From Clostridium weizhouense (GTDB lineage Bacteria; Bacillota; Clostridia; Clostridiales; Clostridiaceae): a DNA stretch of 64,000 nucleotides. Within the stretch, counting starts at the first letter, position 1; each line of letters starts with the position of its first letter. The translations under genes were made by a program, and so were the position numbers. This document shows, piece after piece, positions 7,932-16,932 of this stretch. A model generated the notes under the pieces. It was not told the origin of the DNA. It saw only the letters and a program-made list of their open reading frames with translations, and searched no databases. The stretch covers positions 186,001-250,000 of the forward strand of contig NZ_JAHXPT010000001.1 in NCBI RefSeq assembly GCF_019431045.1. Reading direction: 5' to 3'.

Positions 7932-10004
7932 ATGAGAAAAGAATATATTTCTTACGAAAAAAATCTACCTATACTTATTTCTTATGTATCAATAAAAGAA
8001 TATCCACTCCACTGGCATAATAGTATTGAAATTATTTATGTTTTAAAAGGAAATTTAAATATTACTATTGATACTGATAATTTTGAACTAACTGAAAATG
8101 AATTAGAAATAATAAATGTTGAAGAAACTCATAGTATTTATAGCAATGATGAAAATAATAAAGTTTTAATATTTCAAATAGATCCTACGTTTTTTGAAAA
8201 GTATTATAAAGATATTAAAAATATGTTCTTTTATACAAATTCTTCTGACGATAGGGCACAAGAAGGTGAAGAATATGAAGAACTTAGAAAACTTTTATCT
8301 AGGATTTTGTGTGAGTTTATTCAAAAGCAAGAAGATTTTAATAAAGAAATAGAATCTAACTTAATTAATCTTCTTTATCATTTACTAAATCATTTCCATT
8401 ATTTGATTTATGAAAAAGAAGAACTTAAAGAAAATAGTGAGCAACTTGAAAGATATCATAGAATCTCTAAATATATATATAATAACTACAATAATAATAT
8501 AACGCTCCAAGAAATTGCTAAGAAAGAATTTTTAAGTCCTCATTATTTATCTCATGAAATAAAATCAGCTACTGGCTATACCTTTACTGATTTAATTAAT
8601 TTAACTAGAGTTGAAGAATCACTAAAATTGCTTTTAGATACTGATATGAGTATCTCAGAAATATCGGATGAAATAGGATTTTCTCATATACGTTATTTTA
8701 ATAAGAATTTTAAATTTTATTATAACTGTACACCATTTCAATATAGAAAAAAATATAAAATTGATGATAAAACTCTTGAAAAACTTAAAGACGTAGACTA
8801 CTATCCAGTAAAAGAAAGTCTTAATTTAGTTATAAGGCATTTAGAAGATTATGAAAGATTTAACTATGAAAATAAACTTTGGAAAATCCATATAAACATG
8901 AATGATTCGATAGGTGAATTTAATGAAAATTTTAGAGAAATTATAGGCTTAGGAGAAGCATTTGATCTATTAATAGAAGATAATAAAGATATTCTGGAAG
9001 AAATTCAAGAAGAAATTCATTTTAATTATGGACGACTAGAAAATTTTTTCCATCCCGATATGGGAATTTTCCCGAAAAATAACTTTTTTAATTGGAATAA
9101 AATAAATTCTGTTCTAGAATTTTTGAATTATATAGAATTAAAGCCCTTAATTGTTATAGACGATTACGAAATCTTTTCATCATCTGATTTTAAAAATATT
9201 TTAAAAAGTTTTTATGAATATTTTTCTTTGTCTGATATAATAGATTTAAAAGATTTCCAATTTCAGTTTTCCTCTAAAATAGATAAAAATATTAAATTAT
9301 ATTTATCTAAAACTATAGAAGAAAAATATAATTTTCATATTATTGAAAAAAGTTTTACTTCAAAAAAAATACTAAATAAAATTTATGATACAGCTTATAT
9401 GCTTCCATATATAATTCATAATTACATATGGAATGAAAATGAATTAGATTTTTTAAATGCTTTTGATGTATTGGGAAAACAAGTCTTTTTAACTAATGAA
9501 GTTTTTATTGGTGCATCAGGTATTGTTAATGATGTAGGAATAAAAAAACCTTCTTATTATGCATATTATTTACTAAGTAAAATGAGTGGCGATATTGTAG
9601 CAAAGGAAAATGGATATATTGTAACTAAAAAGAATAACTCTTATAGTATACTGTTATATTCATATAATGATCATATTATGGATTTAATTGATATAGATGA
9701 TATCTCAATTAAACGTGGATTAAAAAAACCTGTTCAAAAAAAATTTTCACTAAATATTTCTAATATAAACTCATCTACAAGAAGTATAACCTATGAAATA
9801 AATGAAAAAATCGGTTCTTCATTTAATTATTGGATAGCCATGGGAAAACCTAATAGATTAAATAAAGAAGAAAAGGAAATTCTATACAAAGCTTCTTTTC
9901 CTAAAATAGAGTTTAAATATACTAAAAATAGTTCTATATTAAATATAGTAACTAAACTTAAAGGATATGGTGCTATATTAATACTAATCAATGAAGTTTT
10001 ATAA
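7932..10004 (+). CDS. AraC-family regulator with a GH39-like C-terminal domain
   Basis: This 690-residue protein has three parts. Residues about 1-150 form a cupin sensor (YPLHWHNSIEIIYVLKGNLN). About 185-285 form the two-helix-turn-helix AraC DNA-binding domain (ITLQEIAKKEFLSPHYLSHE and SISEISDEIGFSHIRYFNKN). About 300-690 resembles the beta-xylosidase (GH39) fold found on a group of Firmicute regulators, with GIKKPSYYAYYLLSKMSGD near 540 as its best landmark. The C-terminal domain probably senses a sugar; catalytic glutamates could not be confirmed. No sugar transporter or glycosidase operon lies beside it; the nearest candidate target is the divergent DNRLRE gene. A GTGAAAGGTG stretch lies before the ATG. 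Confidence 0.85.
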   Translation: MRKEYISYEKNLPILISYVSIKEYPLHWHNSIEIIYVLKGNLNITIDTDNFELTENELEIINVEETHSIYSNDENNKVLIFQIDPTFFEKYYKDIKNMFFYTNSSDDRAQEGEEYEELRKLLSRILCEFIQKQEDFNKEIESNLINLLYHLLNHFHYLIYEKEELKENSEQLERYHRISKYIYNNYNNNITLQEIAKKEFLSPHYLSHEIKSATGYTFTDLINLTRVEESLKLLLDTDMSISEISDEIGFSHIRYFNKNFKFYYNCTPFQYRKKYKIDDKTLEKLKDVDYYPVKESLNLVIRHLEDYERFNYENKLWKIHINMNDSIGEFNENFREIIGLGEAFDLLIEDNKDILEEIQEEIHFNYGRLENFFHPDMGIFPKNNFFNWNKINSVLEFLNYIELKPLIVIDDYEIFSSSDFKNILKSFYEYFSLSDIIDLKDFQFQFSSKIDKNIKLYLSKTIEEKYNFHIIEKSFTSKKILNKIYDTAYMLPYIIHNYIWNENELDFLNAFDVLGKQVFLTNEVFIGASGIVNDVGIKKPSYYAYYLLSKMSGDIVAKENGYIVTKKNNSYSILLYSYNDHIMDLIDIDDISIKRGLKKPVQKKFSLNISNINSSTRSITYEINEKIGSSFNYWIAMGKPNRLNKEEKEILYKASFPKIEFKYTKNSSILNIVTKLKGYGAILILINEVL

Positions 10005-10010
10005 ATAAAA

Positions 10011-10056
10011 AAATCTGTCTCAAATTAAATTTTTAATTATTGAGACAGATTTTTAT
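10011..10056 (+). terminator. Bidirectional terminator after the AraC/GH39 gene
   Basis: A perfect 13-bp stem (AAATCTGTCTCAA with TTGAGACAGATTT) followed by TTTATTTTG. It lies between convergent genes and has A/T tracts on both sides, so it can also stop the HTH-TPR transcript. Confidence 0.8.
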
Positions 10057-10082
10057 TTTGAACTATATTTTAAAGCATAAAC

Positions 10083-11348
10083 TTATATTTTTTTATTTGC
10101 AACAAAAGCCAAATTAAAATATTTTAACGAATCTGATATTGAACCTAATTTATAATACATATTTCCCATATCTATATATCTTTCTTTACGTTCTTCTCGT
10201 GTTCCTGATTTAAATAAAGCATCTAATGATATGTTCATATATTTTTCTGCTTGTGAATAATCTCCAAGCCTTTGAAGGATAGTTCCTTTTAAATAATACG
10301 ATTTTTTTAATAATATTATGTTATCCGTTGAGATGGCAATATTTAAAGATTCATCTGCTATTTCAGAAGCAATCTCAAACTCAGAATTTTTTATTAAAAT
10401 TTTAGTACATGAGTTAAGGAATTCAACATATTTTTCACTATTATAGTTTGGGAAAATTTTTATCCCTTCTTTTATTTCATTAATAGCTTTTTCTCTTTCA
10501 TTTACTTCAAAATAATATTTTCCGTAATCTCCTTTAGATAATGCCAAAACTATAGGATTATGCTGTTGATATTCAAAAGCTTTCTTCTTATACTGATCTG
10601 CAAAATCTTTTTTTAATTTAATACATAGAGTTGAATAAGAATGAAAAACTTTTCCTTTGCTCGCATCATTCTTAATACTATCTACATCTTTTATTACCTT
10701 TGATAAAAGTTCATATGCTTCTTCTACTTTATTTAACTTTTGATAACATACTGCTTCATTATAAGCTATTAAGCAATACTCTTCTTTATCTGATATATTC
10801 TTCTCTTGAGTTAATATTTCTCGTAGTTTATTATAATATGTTATTGATTCCATATACTCGCTATTTTCATAAAAATATCTAGCCATATCCTTGAAATATA
10901 TAAGTGTATTTTCTACTGTATTATTTCGTTGATATAAATCATAATATTGTGATACTATTAATTGAATATTTTCAATTTTATTGTGTTCAATATAATAAGA
11001 AAATAATATATGCATTAATTCAAATGCCAAATCATAATACTCATATTTAATGCAATATTCTAAATTATATTTTAGTTTGTTTTCACATTCAATATCTGAA
11101 GATATTGTCTTTTTTATCATTTCTAAATTATTATATATTTGTTCATATACATCTTCAGTTAAATAATTTAAATCAATACCTATTTTATCTGCTATATATG
11201 TTAATAATTCTTTATCAGCTTTAACTTTACCATTCTCTATACAGCTCATTTTTGATATTGATATTTTATTTCCACATAAATCTTTTAATGTAATACCTTT
11301 AAATATCCTGGCTCTTTTTATTTTTTCACCTGTAGATAATATTTCCAC
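10083..11348 (-). CDS. XRE-family HTH regulator with TPR repeats (second of a pair)
   Basis: The 421-residue protein has an N-terminal Cro/C1-type helix-turn-helix (about 6-62: GEKIKRARIFKGITLKDL then ISKMSCIENGKV) and a long helical C-terminus with tetratricopeptide-like repeats (for example LGDYSQAEKYMNISLDALF near 360). This layout is that of the RRNPP/Rap-like and related clostridial regulators, in which the TPR half binds a peptide or protein. It lies 47 bp downstream of a paralogue with the same layout and is probably co-transcribed with it. No pheromone-precursor ORF was found next to it. Target genes are unknown. Confidence 0.75.
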   Translation of the reverse strand: MEILSTGEKIKRARIFKGITLKDLCGNKISISKMSCIENGKVKADKELLTYIADKIGIDLNYLTEDVYEQIYNNLEMIKKTISSDIECENKLKYNLEYCIKYEYYDLAFELMHILFSYYIEHNKIENIQLIVSQYYDLYQRNNTVENTLIYFKDMARYFYENSEYMESITYYNKLREILTQEKNISDKEEYCLIAYNEAVCYQKLNKVEEAYELLSKVIKDVDSIKNDASKGKVFHSYSTLCIKLKKDFADQYKKKAFEYQQHNPIVLALSKGDYGKYYFEVNEREKAINEIKEGIKIFPNYNSEKYVEFLNSCTKILIKNSEFEIASEIADESLNIAISTDNIILLKKSYYLKGTILQRLGDYSQAEKYMNISLDALFKSGTREERKERYIDMGNMYYKLGSISDSLKYFNLAFVANKKI

Positions 11349-11395
11349 TCACATCACCCATTTACATTTATTAATTTCTCTATTTTTTTAAGATA

Positions 11396-12703
11396 CTATT
11401 TAATCAGTCCTAATTTTTCAAAAAACATAATTCCTTCTTCTAAATAATTTTGAGCTTGTTCTTCTTCTTTCTTATCGATAAAATGTTTACCTATCTTCAT
11501 AGCTAGTTCCCCTGCTTTTAATAAATCTCCATTATCTTTTGCTATATTATATGCTTCTATTAATGTTTCCTCTGCTTCTAAATGTTTTTCTAAAATATTT
11601 AAAAGTGTATATTCCATTAATTTGCACTCTATCATTCTATTATTATCATTTGAATCTATAAGATTATTTAATTTCTTTACTATAGTTTTACATTCTTCTA
11701 TATTTTTCAGTTTTAAATGAGATTTACACATATCTATAAGTATGTCCAATTCATTATCCATTTCATTTTGAGTACTTATTTTTTTAGATGTTTCATAATG
11801 TACAAATGATTCATCTAAATCATCTAATTCATAAAATAATTTTCCTAAATTATGTTCTATATTAGATAAATCCTTGTTATATTCTATTTTCCTGTAAACC
11901 TCTAAAGATTTTTTAGAATATTGAGTAGCTTTAGCCAAATCACCTTTTTTATTAAATTCTTCTGCTAACATAAGCAAAGTTTTAGCATAAGTCTTATTGC
12001 TATATGTTTTTTCAAGACTATTTTTAGAAAAATATGAATACTTTAAAGCATTATCAAAATCCTCTATATTAAAATATGTTCTAGCCATATTATAATATAT
12101 TTCTCCTAATAAAAAGTCATCTGCAATATTATTATCTAAATATACTTTTTCAGCTTGTTTTAAATAACTGCCAGCCGAATGATAAGCTTTTAAATCTATT
12201 GTGATCTTTGCCAAGTTTAAAAAAGTTCTTATTATTTCTTCATAATTATTATTTTTAATAAAAATTACATTAGAAGATAAAAAGAATTTTTGAGCCATTG
12301 GAAAATCTCTCTTGTATACATGTATTTGAGCAGTTATAAATAAAAGTCTAGCTTTTCTATATTCTAAATTATATTTTTCAGAATAATATAATGCATTATC
12401 GATATATCTTTGTCCAATTTCATAATTGCCTGATAAAATATATGATTCAGCAACTTGTTCATAATAAATGCTTATCTTCTCTGCTTGACTTTCTTCAGAT
12501 TCCATAAGATGTTCCACACTTATATTTAGTGTTGATGCTAAATATTCAAGTAAATCCATTGAAGGATTTGATCTTCCAGATTCAATTAAGCTTATTTGAC
12601 CAGGTGTTATTCTATTTTTAGCTAAATCTTTTAATGTCATATTAAGCTCTTTTCTTCTTGTTTTTATTTTTTCTCCCAACGACAGAATTTCCACAATTTT
12701 CAA
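11396..12703 (-). CDS. XRE-family HTH regulator with TPR repeats (first of a pair)
   Basis: The 435-residue protein starts with an HTH domain (about 8-65: LGEKIKTRRKELNMTLKDLA, then ITPGQISLIESGRSNPS) that is closer to the XRE consensus than its neighbour's, followed by about nine TPR-like helical hairpins (for example YNMARTYFNIEDFDNALKYS near 205, LEHHLEAEETL-type repeats near 380). The TPR array suggests control by a bound peptide or partner protein. It is the first gene of a two-gene unit with the paralogue at 10083. The upstream gap to 13004 contains no other ORF that I can support. Confidence 0.8.
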   Translation of the reverse strand: MKIVEILSLGEKIKTRRKELNMTLKDLAKNRITPGQISLIESGRSNPSMDLLEYLASTLNISVEHLMESEESQAEKISIYYEQVAESYILSGNYEIGQRYIDNALYYSEKYNLEYRKARLLFITAQIHVYKRDFPMAQKFFLSSNVIFIKNNNYEEIIRTFLNLAKITIDLKAYHSAGSYLKQAEKVYLDNNIADDFLLGEIYYNMARTYFNIEDFDNALKYSYFSKNSLEKTYSNKTYAKTLLMLAEEFNKKGDLAKATQYSKKSLEVYRKIEYNKDLSNIEHNLGKLFYELDDLDESFVHYETSKKISTQNEMDNELDILIDMCKSHLKLKNIEECKTIVKKLNNLIDSNDNNRMIECKLMEYTLLNILEKHLEAEETLIEAYNIAKDNGDLLKAGELAMKIGKHFIDKKEEEQAQNYLEEGIMFFEKLGLIK

Positions 12704-12924
12704 CTCTTTTCTATATTAAGAATTATTTTATTAATAATTATAGCATAAAATCACAATAAACTACACCAAAATATTAATTTTTAGTAATATTTATATTTAT
12801 CTTCCATATTTATCTAAATAAATCAATATAAAATATGTATTGTATGCTATCTATTTTCTTTTATAAATATATTGTCGTATAAATTGTAAAAAAATTTAAC
12901 TTTTTATAAATATTTAAAAATAAA

Positions 12925-12992
12925 AATAAAAAAATATCTTATCTAAGATAAATAAAATTCATTTATGAATTTTATTTATAGATAAGATATTT
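12925..12992 (-). terminator. Terminator of the YtxH-like gene
   Basis: A long stem (AAATATCTTATCT with AGATAAGATATTT, extended by an inner ATAAAATTCAT/ATGAATTTTAT stem) is followed on the minus strand by a T-rich tract. Confidence 0.75.
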
Positions 12993-13004
12993 GTTATAAT
13001 TATT

Positions 13005-13181
13005 TTATTTTGTCCAATGGTGCATCATATCGTCATATGCATCTTCTGCCATATTTCTCATTTTCATGCCTGTTCTTCTCATAGTTCTTCTTGTTTTTCT
13101 ATCTAATTGAGGCATAACAATCATTCCGACTGTAGCTCCAATTAGTGCTCCTGCTGCAACTCCTCTTGTGAATTTTCCCAT
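13005..13181 (-). CDS. YtxH-like small membrane-associated protein
   Basis: The 58-residue protein begins MGKFTRGVAAGALIGATVGM, a Gly/Ala-rich transmembrane segment like that of YtxH-domain proteins, followed by a basic RKTRRTMRRTGMKMRNM tail and an acidic/His C-terminus. I chose the inner ATG because AAAGAGGTG lies 6-7 bp before it; the longer reading frame to 13232 has no such site. YtxH proteins are general-stress-associated, with no known activity. It is a single gene with its own terminator. Confidence 0.7.
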   Translation of the reverse strand: MGKFTRGVAAGALIGATVGMIVMPQLDRKTRRTMRRTGMKMRNMAEDAYDDMMHHWTK

Positions 13182-13564
13182 AATAAACACCTCTTTAACA
13201 TATATTATATTTTTATCCTTAGCCAACAACAATAGGCTTTAGATACTGAATTCTAAGTTTTAAGGTATATAAAAAAAATATTTAATTAATATACTTATGC
13301 ATTTTGTTATAATTTAATCTACAAATTTAATTACTAAATCACTATTGACTAAATTTATATAATTTTTCTAAAACAAAATATTCAGCATTTTTTAACTATT
13401 TTATTTTCTTTAAGCTACCTAAAATGAAATTAAAATTTCATTTTAAACTAAGAACTCCATTTATATAGTTAAGTTATGTAATTTAAGAAAATTTACTCTA
13501 TGAAATTATTGGTTTATTAGTTGTTTTTTATAATTAAATTTAATTAATAAATTTATATTTATAA
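13182..13564. other. Gene-free gap upstream of the YtxH-like gene
   Basis: No ORF with a ribosome binding site is visible. The only structure is an 11-bp inverted repeat (TAAAATGAAAT with ATTTCATTTTA, 13420-13445), which could be a weak terminator for the RNase H gene on the minus strand. The promoter of the YtxH-like gene must lie here. Confidence 0.4.
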
Positions 13565-14479
13565 CTATTTTTCTAATAAATACAAAATAAATTTTTCCTT
13601 TTCTTTACTTAATAATTTTGATATAAGTTTCTTACCTTGACTTTTATTATCATTATAACTTTTAATTATATATTCAAAATCACTTTGTATATCTTCTTTT
13701 TTATTAATCTTTAAATCTACATTGTTTATTACTACTATATTCTCTTCACAATTGGCAGCTATTGTTAATATTTGATTTTTTAATGATATATCCGATACCT
13801 TTAACTGATTCTTTTTAAGCCATTTTTCAACTACTTTATCTGATTTTATAAATAATACCTCTTTACATTTTTCATCTACAAGTTCATTGAAAAAATCACC
13901 TGTATGACTATCAACCTTAACAAAAATAATTTCTATTCCATTATTCATAAATTCTTGCATAGAATCATAATATTTTTTTGATGATTCTTCTTTTCTTTCC
14001 CAAAATCCGGTTGCATGATAACAAATTCCTGCATAGTCATGAAAAATCACAACTTTTTTTTCATTATTTTTTAGAGCATATTTAACTCCTTCTATTGCAG
14101 CTTTTAATTCTCCAGCTATTTGTCTTATATTTTTATCTGAATCATTTTTCCCTATTCCACTATCAATATACTCTACTATATTATTTTTAACAGCTACTAT
14201 TCCATATGAATATTCTTGTGTATCCATATTGTAACTTCCATCGACATATATATGTAGACAATCTTCAGGATAATTTTTATCTTCTTTCTTTAATAAATCT
14301 CCACTATCATTCAAAAACTTTTTTGCTTCATCTATATTCTCAAAACTTTTATATTTTGCACCTTTTACTCCTTTAACATAACTTAAACATTCTGCCCATG
14401 TATTAACTATTTTATTTTCTACTTTTAAATTATTTTTAGAATCAAATCCCTCTTTTATTGCATAAACTTTTTTACCCAC
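13565..14479 (-). CDS. RNase H-family protein with viroplasmin-like N-terminal domain
   Basis: This 304-residue protein has three parts. About 1-55 is the caulimovirus viroplasmin/RNase H1 hybrid-binding domain (YAIKEGF, then TWAECLSYVKGVKGAKYKSF). About 70-210 is an RNase HI domain with the four acidic residues in order: Asp in YVDGSYN, Glu in AGELKAA, Asp in IFHDYAG and Asp in NELVDEKCK. About 215-304 is an extra helical region of unknown role. RNase HI cuts the RNA strand of RNA-DNA hybrids, at R-loops and primers. The N-terminal domain binds hybrid duplex, as in eukaryotic RNase H1. It is a single gene, and all active-site residues look intact. Confidence 0.85.
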   Translation of the reverse strand: MGKKVYAIKEGFDSKNNLKVENKIVNTWAECLSYVKGVKGAKYKSFENIDEAKKFLNDSGDLLKKEDKNYPEDCLHIYVDGSYNMDTQEYSYGIVAVKNNIVEYIDSGIGKNDSDKNIRQIAGELKAAIEGVKYALKNNEKKVVIFHDYAGICYHATGFWERKEESSKKYYDSMQEFMNNGIEIIFVKVDSHTGDFFNELVDEKCKEVLFIKSDKVVEKWLKKNQLKVSDISLKNQILTIAANCEENIVVINNVDLKINKKEDIQSDFEYIIKSYNDNKSQGKKLISKLLSKEKEKFILYLLEK

Positions 14480-14725
14480 ATTATTTTTCCTTTCATAATA
14501 AAATAATAATCTTATTTAATGCTAGTATGTGCTACATTAAATAATACTGATTTAAAACTTTAAAATAAACTTAGATATATTGTAATAATTGTTCAATAAA
14601 TTAGAGAACTGTATATTCTTTTTTGAAGATTTAAATTTACAACATATATCTTAGTATTAAGGCATAATCAAAAAAATAACAAGTCCATTTACCTAAAAAC
14701 TCTGTTTATAATAAGCATCTATAAT

Positions 14726-15685
14726 TTATAATGTAGACATCTCATTTATAACTTGATATAATTTTTCAACATTTTTTGCACCTGTAAAATTGATTAAATA
14801 TTCAAGACCACCCTTTAGAACTAAAAGAATATTATTTTTTCCTTCCCAATTTTCCACAATAACATTCATAGGAACATCATTAACTACACTATTTAATGCA
14901 AAAAAAGCAACTCCTAGTTCATCAATTACTCCTATAAATGGGATATTATTAGGAATTATATCCGTTGGAAATACTATATATGCAATTGATGATGATAAAA
15001 TGACCTTAGTTTTTAATGGTACTCTTTCATCTTTTAATAATCTATATATTAAAGAAATAATATCTGGCAAAAGAAATATATAATCTTTAAAGTTTTTTGA
15101 CTTTTCCGGAAGATTATTTACTAGAAATTCTCGGCCCTTAGAATAATTATCTTTAACTTTATTGGTAGTAATAATTTCTTTAGATTCTTCTATATTTTTT
15201 ACTTTATCCTCTTCATTTATTTCTTTTATTAGTTCACCTTTTAATGAAACATTAATATTTTCTAATTCTACCCATAATTCATCTTTTTTAATAAACACAT
15301 CGTGTAAGTCTATATCAACAAAAGGTACATCTTTTAACACCTTTTTTATATCAATAATAACTTTATCTCTATCAGCAATTATCCCTTTATCATTAAACTC
15401 TTTAATTAATTTCTTTAATATTAAACTCCTTATCATTCTAAATAATCCTAATTTCATAACTTTAAGATTAGATAATTTTCCAATAATATTTCCATTTGAA
15501 CATTCTAATATATTAACTTTTAAAGAAAAATCTACATTCAATCCCTTTTTAAAATTTCCATAAATTAAAATTCCATCAGATATGATAACTTTATTTAAAC
15601 TTAAACCATCTATCTTAACAAATTCATTAATAATACTTAATATATCTTCACCAACTAATTTAACCTTTGCACTTGATACTCTCAT
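14726..15685 (-). CDS. DUF1232 (YkvA-like) domain protein
   Basis: The C-terminal part of this 319-residue protein holds the DUF1232 motif: LKTKVILSSSIAYIVFPTDI then PFIGVIDELGVAFFALNSV, about 220-275, a short hydrophobic hairpin found in YkvA-type membrane-associated proteins. The N-terminal 150 residues are beta-rich and resemble lipid-binding or LmeA-like two-layer folds (repeated KVNILECSNGNIIGKLSNL-type strands), but I cannot assign them. No signal peptide is seen. Start: ATG with AAGGGGAATAT upstream. The role is unknown. It sits downstream of the met operon but is separated from it by a terminator and a family A repeat. Confidence 0.65.
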   Translation of the reverse strand: MRVSSAKVKLVGEDILSIINEFVKIDGLSLNKVIISDGILIYGNFKKGLNVDFSLKVNILECSNGNIIGKLSNLKVMKLGLFRMIRSLILKKLIKEFNDKGIIADRDKVIIDIKKVLKDVPFVDIDLHDVFIKKDELWVELENINVSLKGELIKEINEEDKVKNIEESKEIITTNKVKDNYSKGREFLVNNLPEKSKNFKDYIFLLPDIISLIYRLLKDERVPLKTKVILSSSIAYIVFPTDIIPNNIPFIGVIDELGVAFFALNSVVNDVPMNVIVENWEGKNNILLVLKGGLEYLINFTGAKNVEKLYQVINEMSTL

Positions 15686-15774
15686 AATATATTCCCCTTT
15701 AAAAGTCTTTATTTTAATCTATATAATTAAAAGTATACCTTATTTTAATATAACATTAAAGTTTTATCCTAAAT

Positions 15775-15822
15775 GTAAAAAGCTAAGTATTTAGAGGCTT
15801 CCTCCAACACTTAGCTTTTTTT
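15775..15822 (-). terminator. Terminator between metQ and the DUF1232 gene
   Basis: Perfect 12-bp arms (AAAAAGCTAAGT with ACTTAGCTTTTT) plus an inner GAGG/CCTC pairing and T-runs on both sides. It probably ends the metNIQ transcript after reading through the repeat. Confidence 0.75.
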
Positions 15823-15842
15823 CAATTCTTTAAAATATTTCC

Positions 15843-16036
15843 TATGTTTTAAAACAGTGTTGATATTATTGTATAAGGGCGAACTGGCATTAGAATTTGC
15901 TTTTTAGAACTCTTAAGTAAGAGTCAAAATTTTATATTTTGTTTCTCGAACTTACTGGACTAATGTATATGAATCAAGTTTCCTATTTCAATCCTGTCCA
16001 TGAGCTTTATACTACAATATCAAGATTTACTTAAAA
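15843..16036. repeat. Intergenic repeat family A, copy 3 (full-length, MITE-like)
   Basis: The element is about 190 bp. Its left end has GTTTTAAAACAGTGTTGATA and its right end TATACTACAATATCAAG...ACTTAAAAC, which are inverted relative to each other. Inside are AACTCTTAAGTAAGAGT, a small hairpin, and CCTGTCCATGAGCTTTA, shared with the copy near 27335. No ORF is present. The form is that of a non-autonomous miniature element. Confidence 0.6.
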
Positions 16037-16049
16037 CACAACTATTTTA

Positions 16050-16877
16050 TTAAAAAACTGAAATAACTGCTCCATTATATTTAGTTTCTATAAATTGTTT
16101 TACCTCTGGAGATGTTAAAGCTTTAGTCAATACTTTAATTTTTTCTTTTTCTTCATCACCTTTTTTTACAGCTAGTATATTACCATATGGTTTTGCTGCT
16201 TCTGAATTTTTATCTTCTATTATAATTGCATCTTTTGATGGTTCAAATCCTGCTGGAAGTGCATAATTACCATTTATAACTGCTACATTGAAATCATCTA
16301 ATACTCTAGGAATACTTGCTGCTTCTAATTCACTAAATTTTAAATTTTTAGGATTTTCTATTATATCATTAGGTGTAATTAATTCCCCATCTGAAACTTT
16401 AATCACACCATGTAAAGCTAATAATTTTAAAGCTCTAGCTTCATTTGATGGATCATTAGGAATAGCAACTGTATCTCCATCTTTTATATCATCTAAGCTC
16501 TTAATTGTTTTTGAATATAATCCCATAGGCTCTAAATGAATTTGTGCAGTATAAGTTAGATTTAACCCCTTAGATTTATTTTGTTCATCTAAATAAGGTA
16601 TATGTTGATAATAGTTAGCATCCAAATCGCCTTCAGCCAAAGCAGTATTGGGTTGCACATAATCAGTAAATTCTATTATTTCTACTTTATAACCTTCTTT
16701 TTCAAGTAATGGTTTTGCCTCTTCTACTATTTCTTTGTGTGGTACTGGTGATACCCCAATTTTTATTGTTTTGTCCTCTTTTGATGCACTACTTGAACTA
16801 TTTGATGCCCCACATCCTACTAGCCCAAATGTAAGTGCTCCTGCTAAAATTATTGATAAAATTGATTTCTTCTTCAT
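16050..16877 (-). CDS. metQ: Methionine ABC transporter, substrate-binding lipoprotein MetQ
   Basis: This 275-residue NlpA-family protein has a lipoprotein signal peptide with lipobox LVGC (Cys about 22), then the mature start GASNSSSSASKEDKTIKIGV. The family signatures NTALAEGDLDANYYQH and VAIPNDPSNEARALKLL are clear, and VAVINGNYALPAG is also typical. It binds methionine outside the membrane and delivers it to MetI. It is the third gene of a metN-metI-metQ operon, 55 bp after metI, under a SAM-I riboswitch, so it should be expressed when S-adenosylmethionine is low. AGGGGG precedes the ATG. Confidence 0.96.
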   Translation of the reverse strand: MKKKSILSIILAGALTFGLVGCGASNSSSSASKEDKTIKIGVSPVPHKEIVEEAKPLLEKEGYKVEIIEFTDYVQPNTALAEGDLDANYYQHIPYLDEQNKSKGLNLTYTAQIHLEPMGLYSKTIKSLDDIKDGDTVAIPNDPSNEARALKLLALHGVIKVSDGELITPNDIIENPKNLKFSELEAASIPRVLDDFNVAVINGNYALPAGFEPSKDAIIIEDKNSEAAKPYGNILAVKKGDEEKEKIKVLTKALTSPEVKQFIETKYNGAVISVF

Positions 16878-16932
16878 ATTTATTACCCCCTAATAATTAT
16901 TTACTTATTTACTTAAATTTAATATTTATATT

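Noticed and set aside
14790-15563. Plus-strand ORFs of 97 and 133 codons opposite the DUF1232 gene
   Set aside because: They are antisense to the DUF1232 frame, rich in Ser, Phe and Ile as expected from reverse reading, and have no ribosome binding site.
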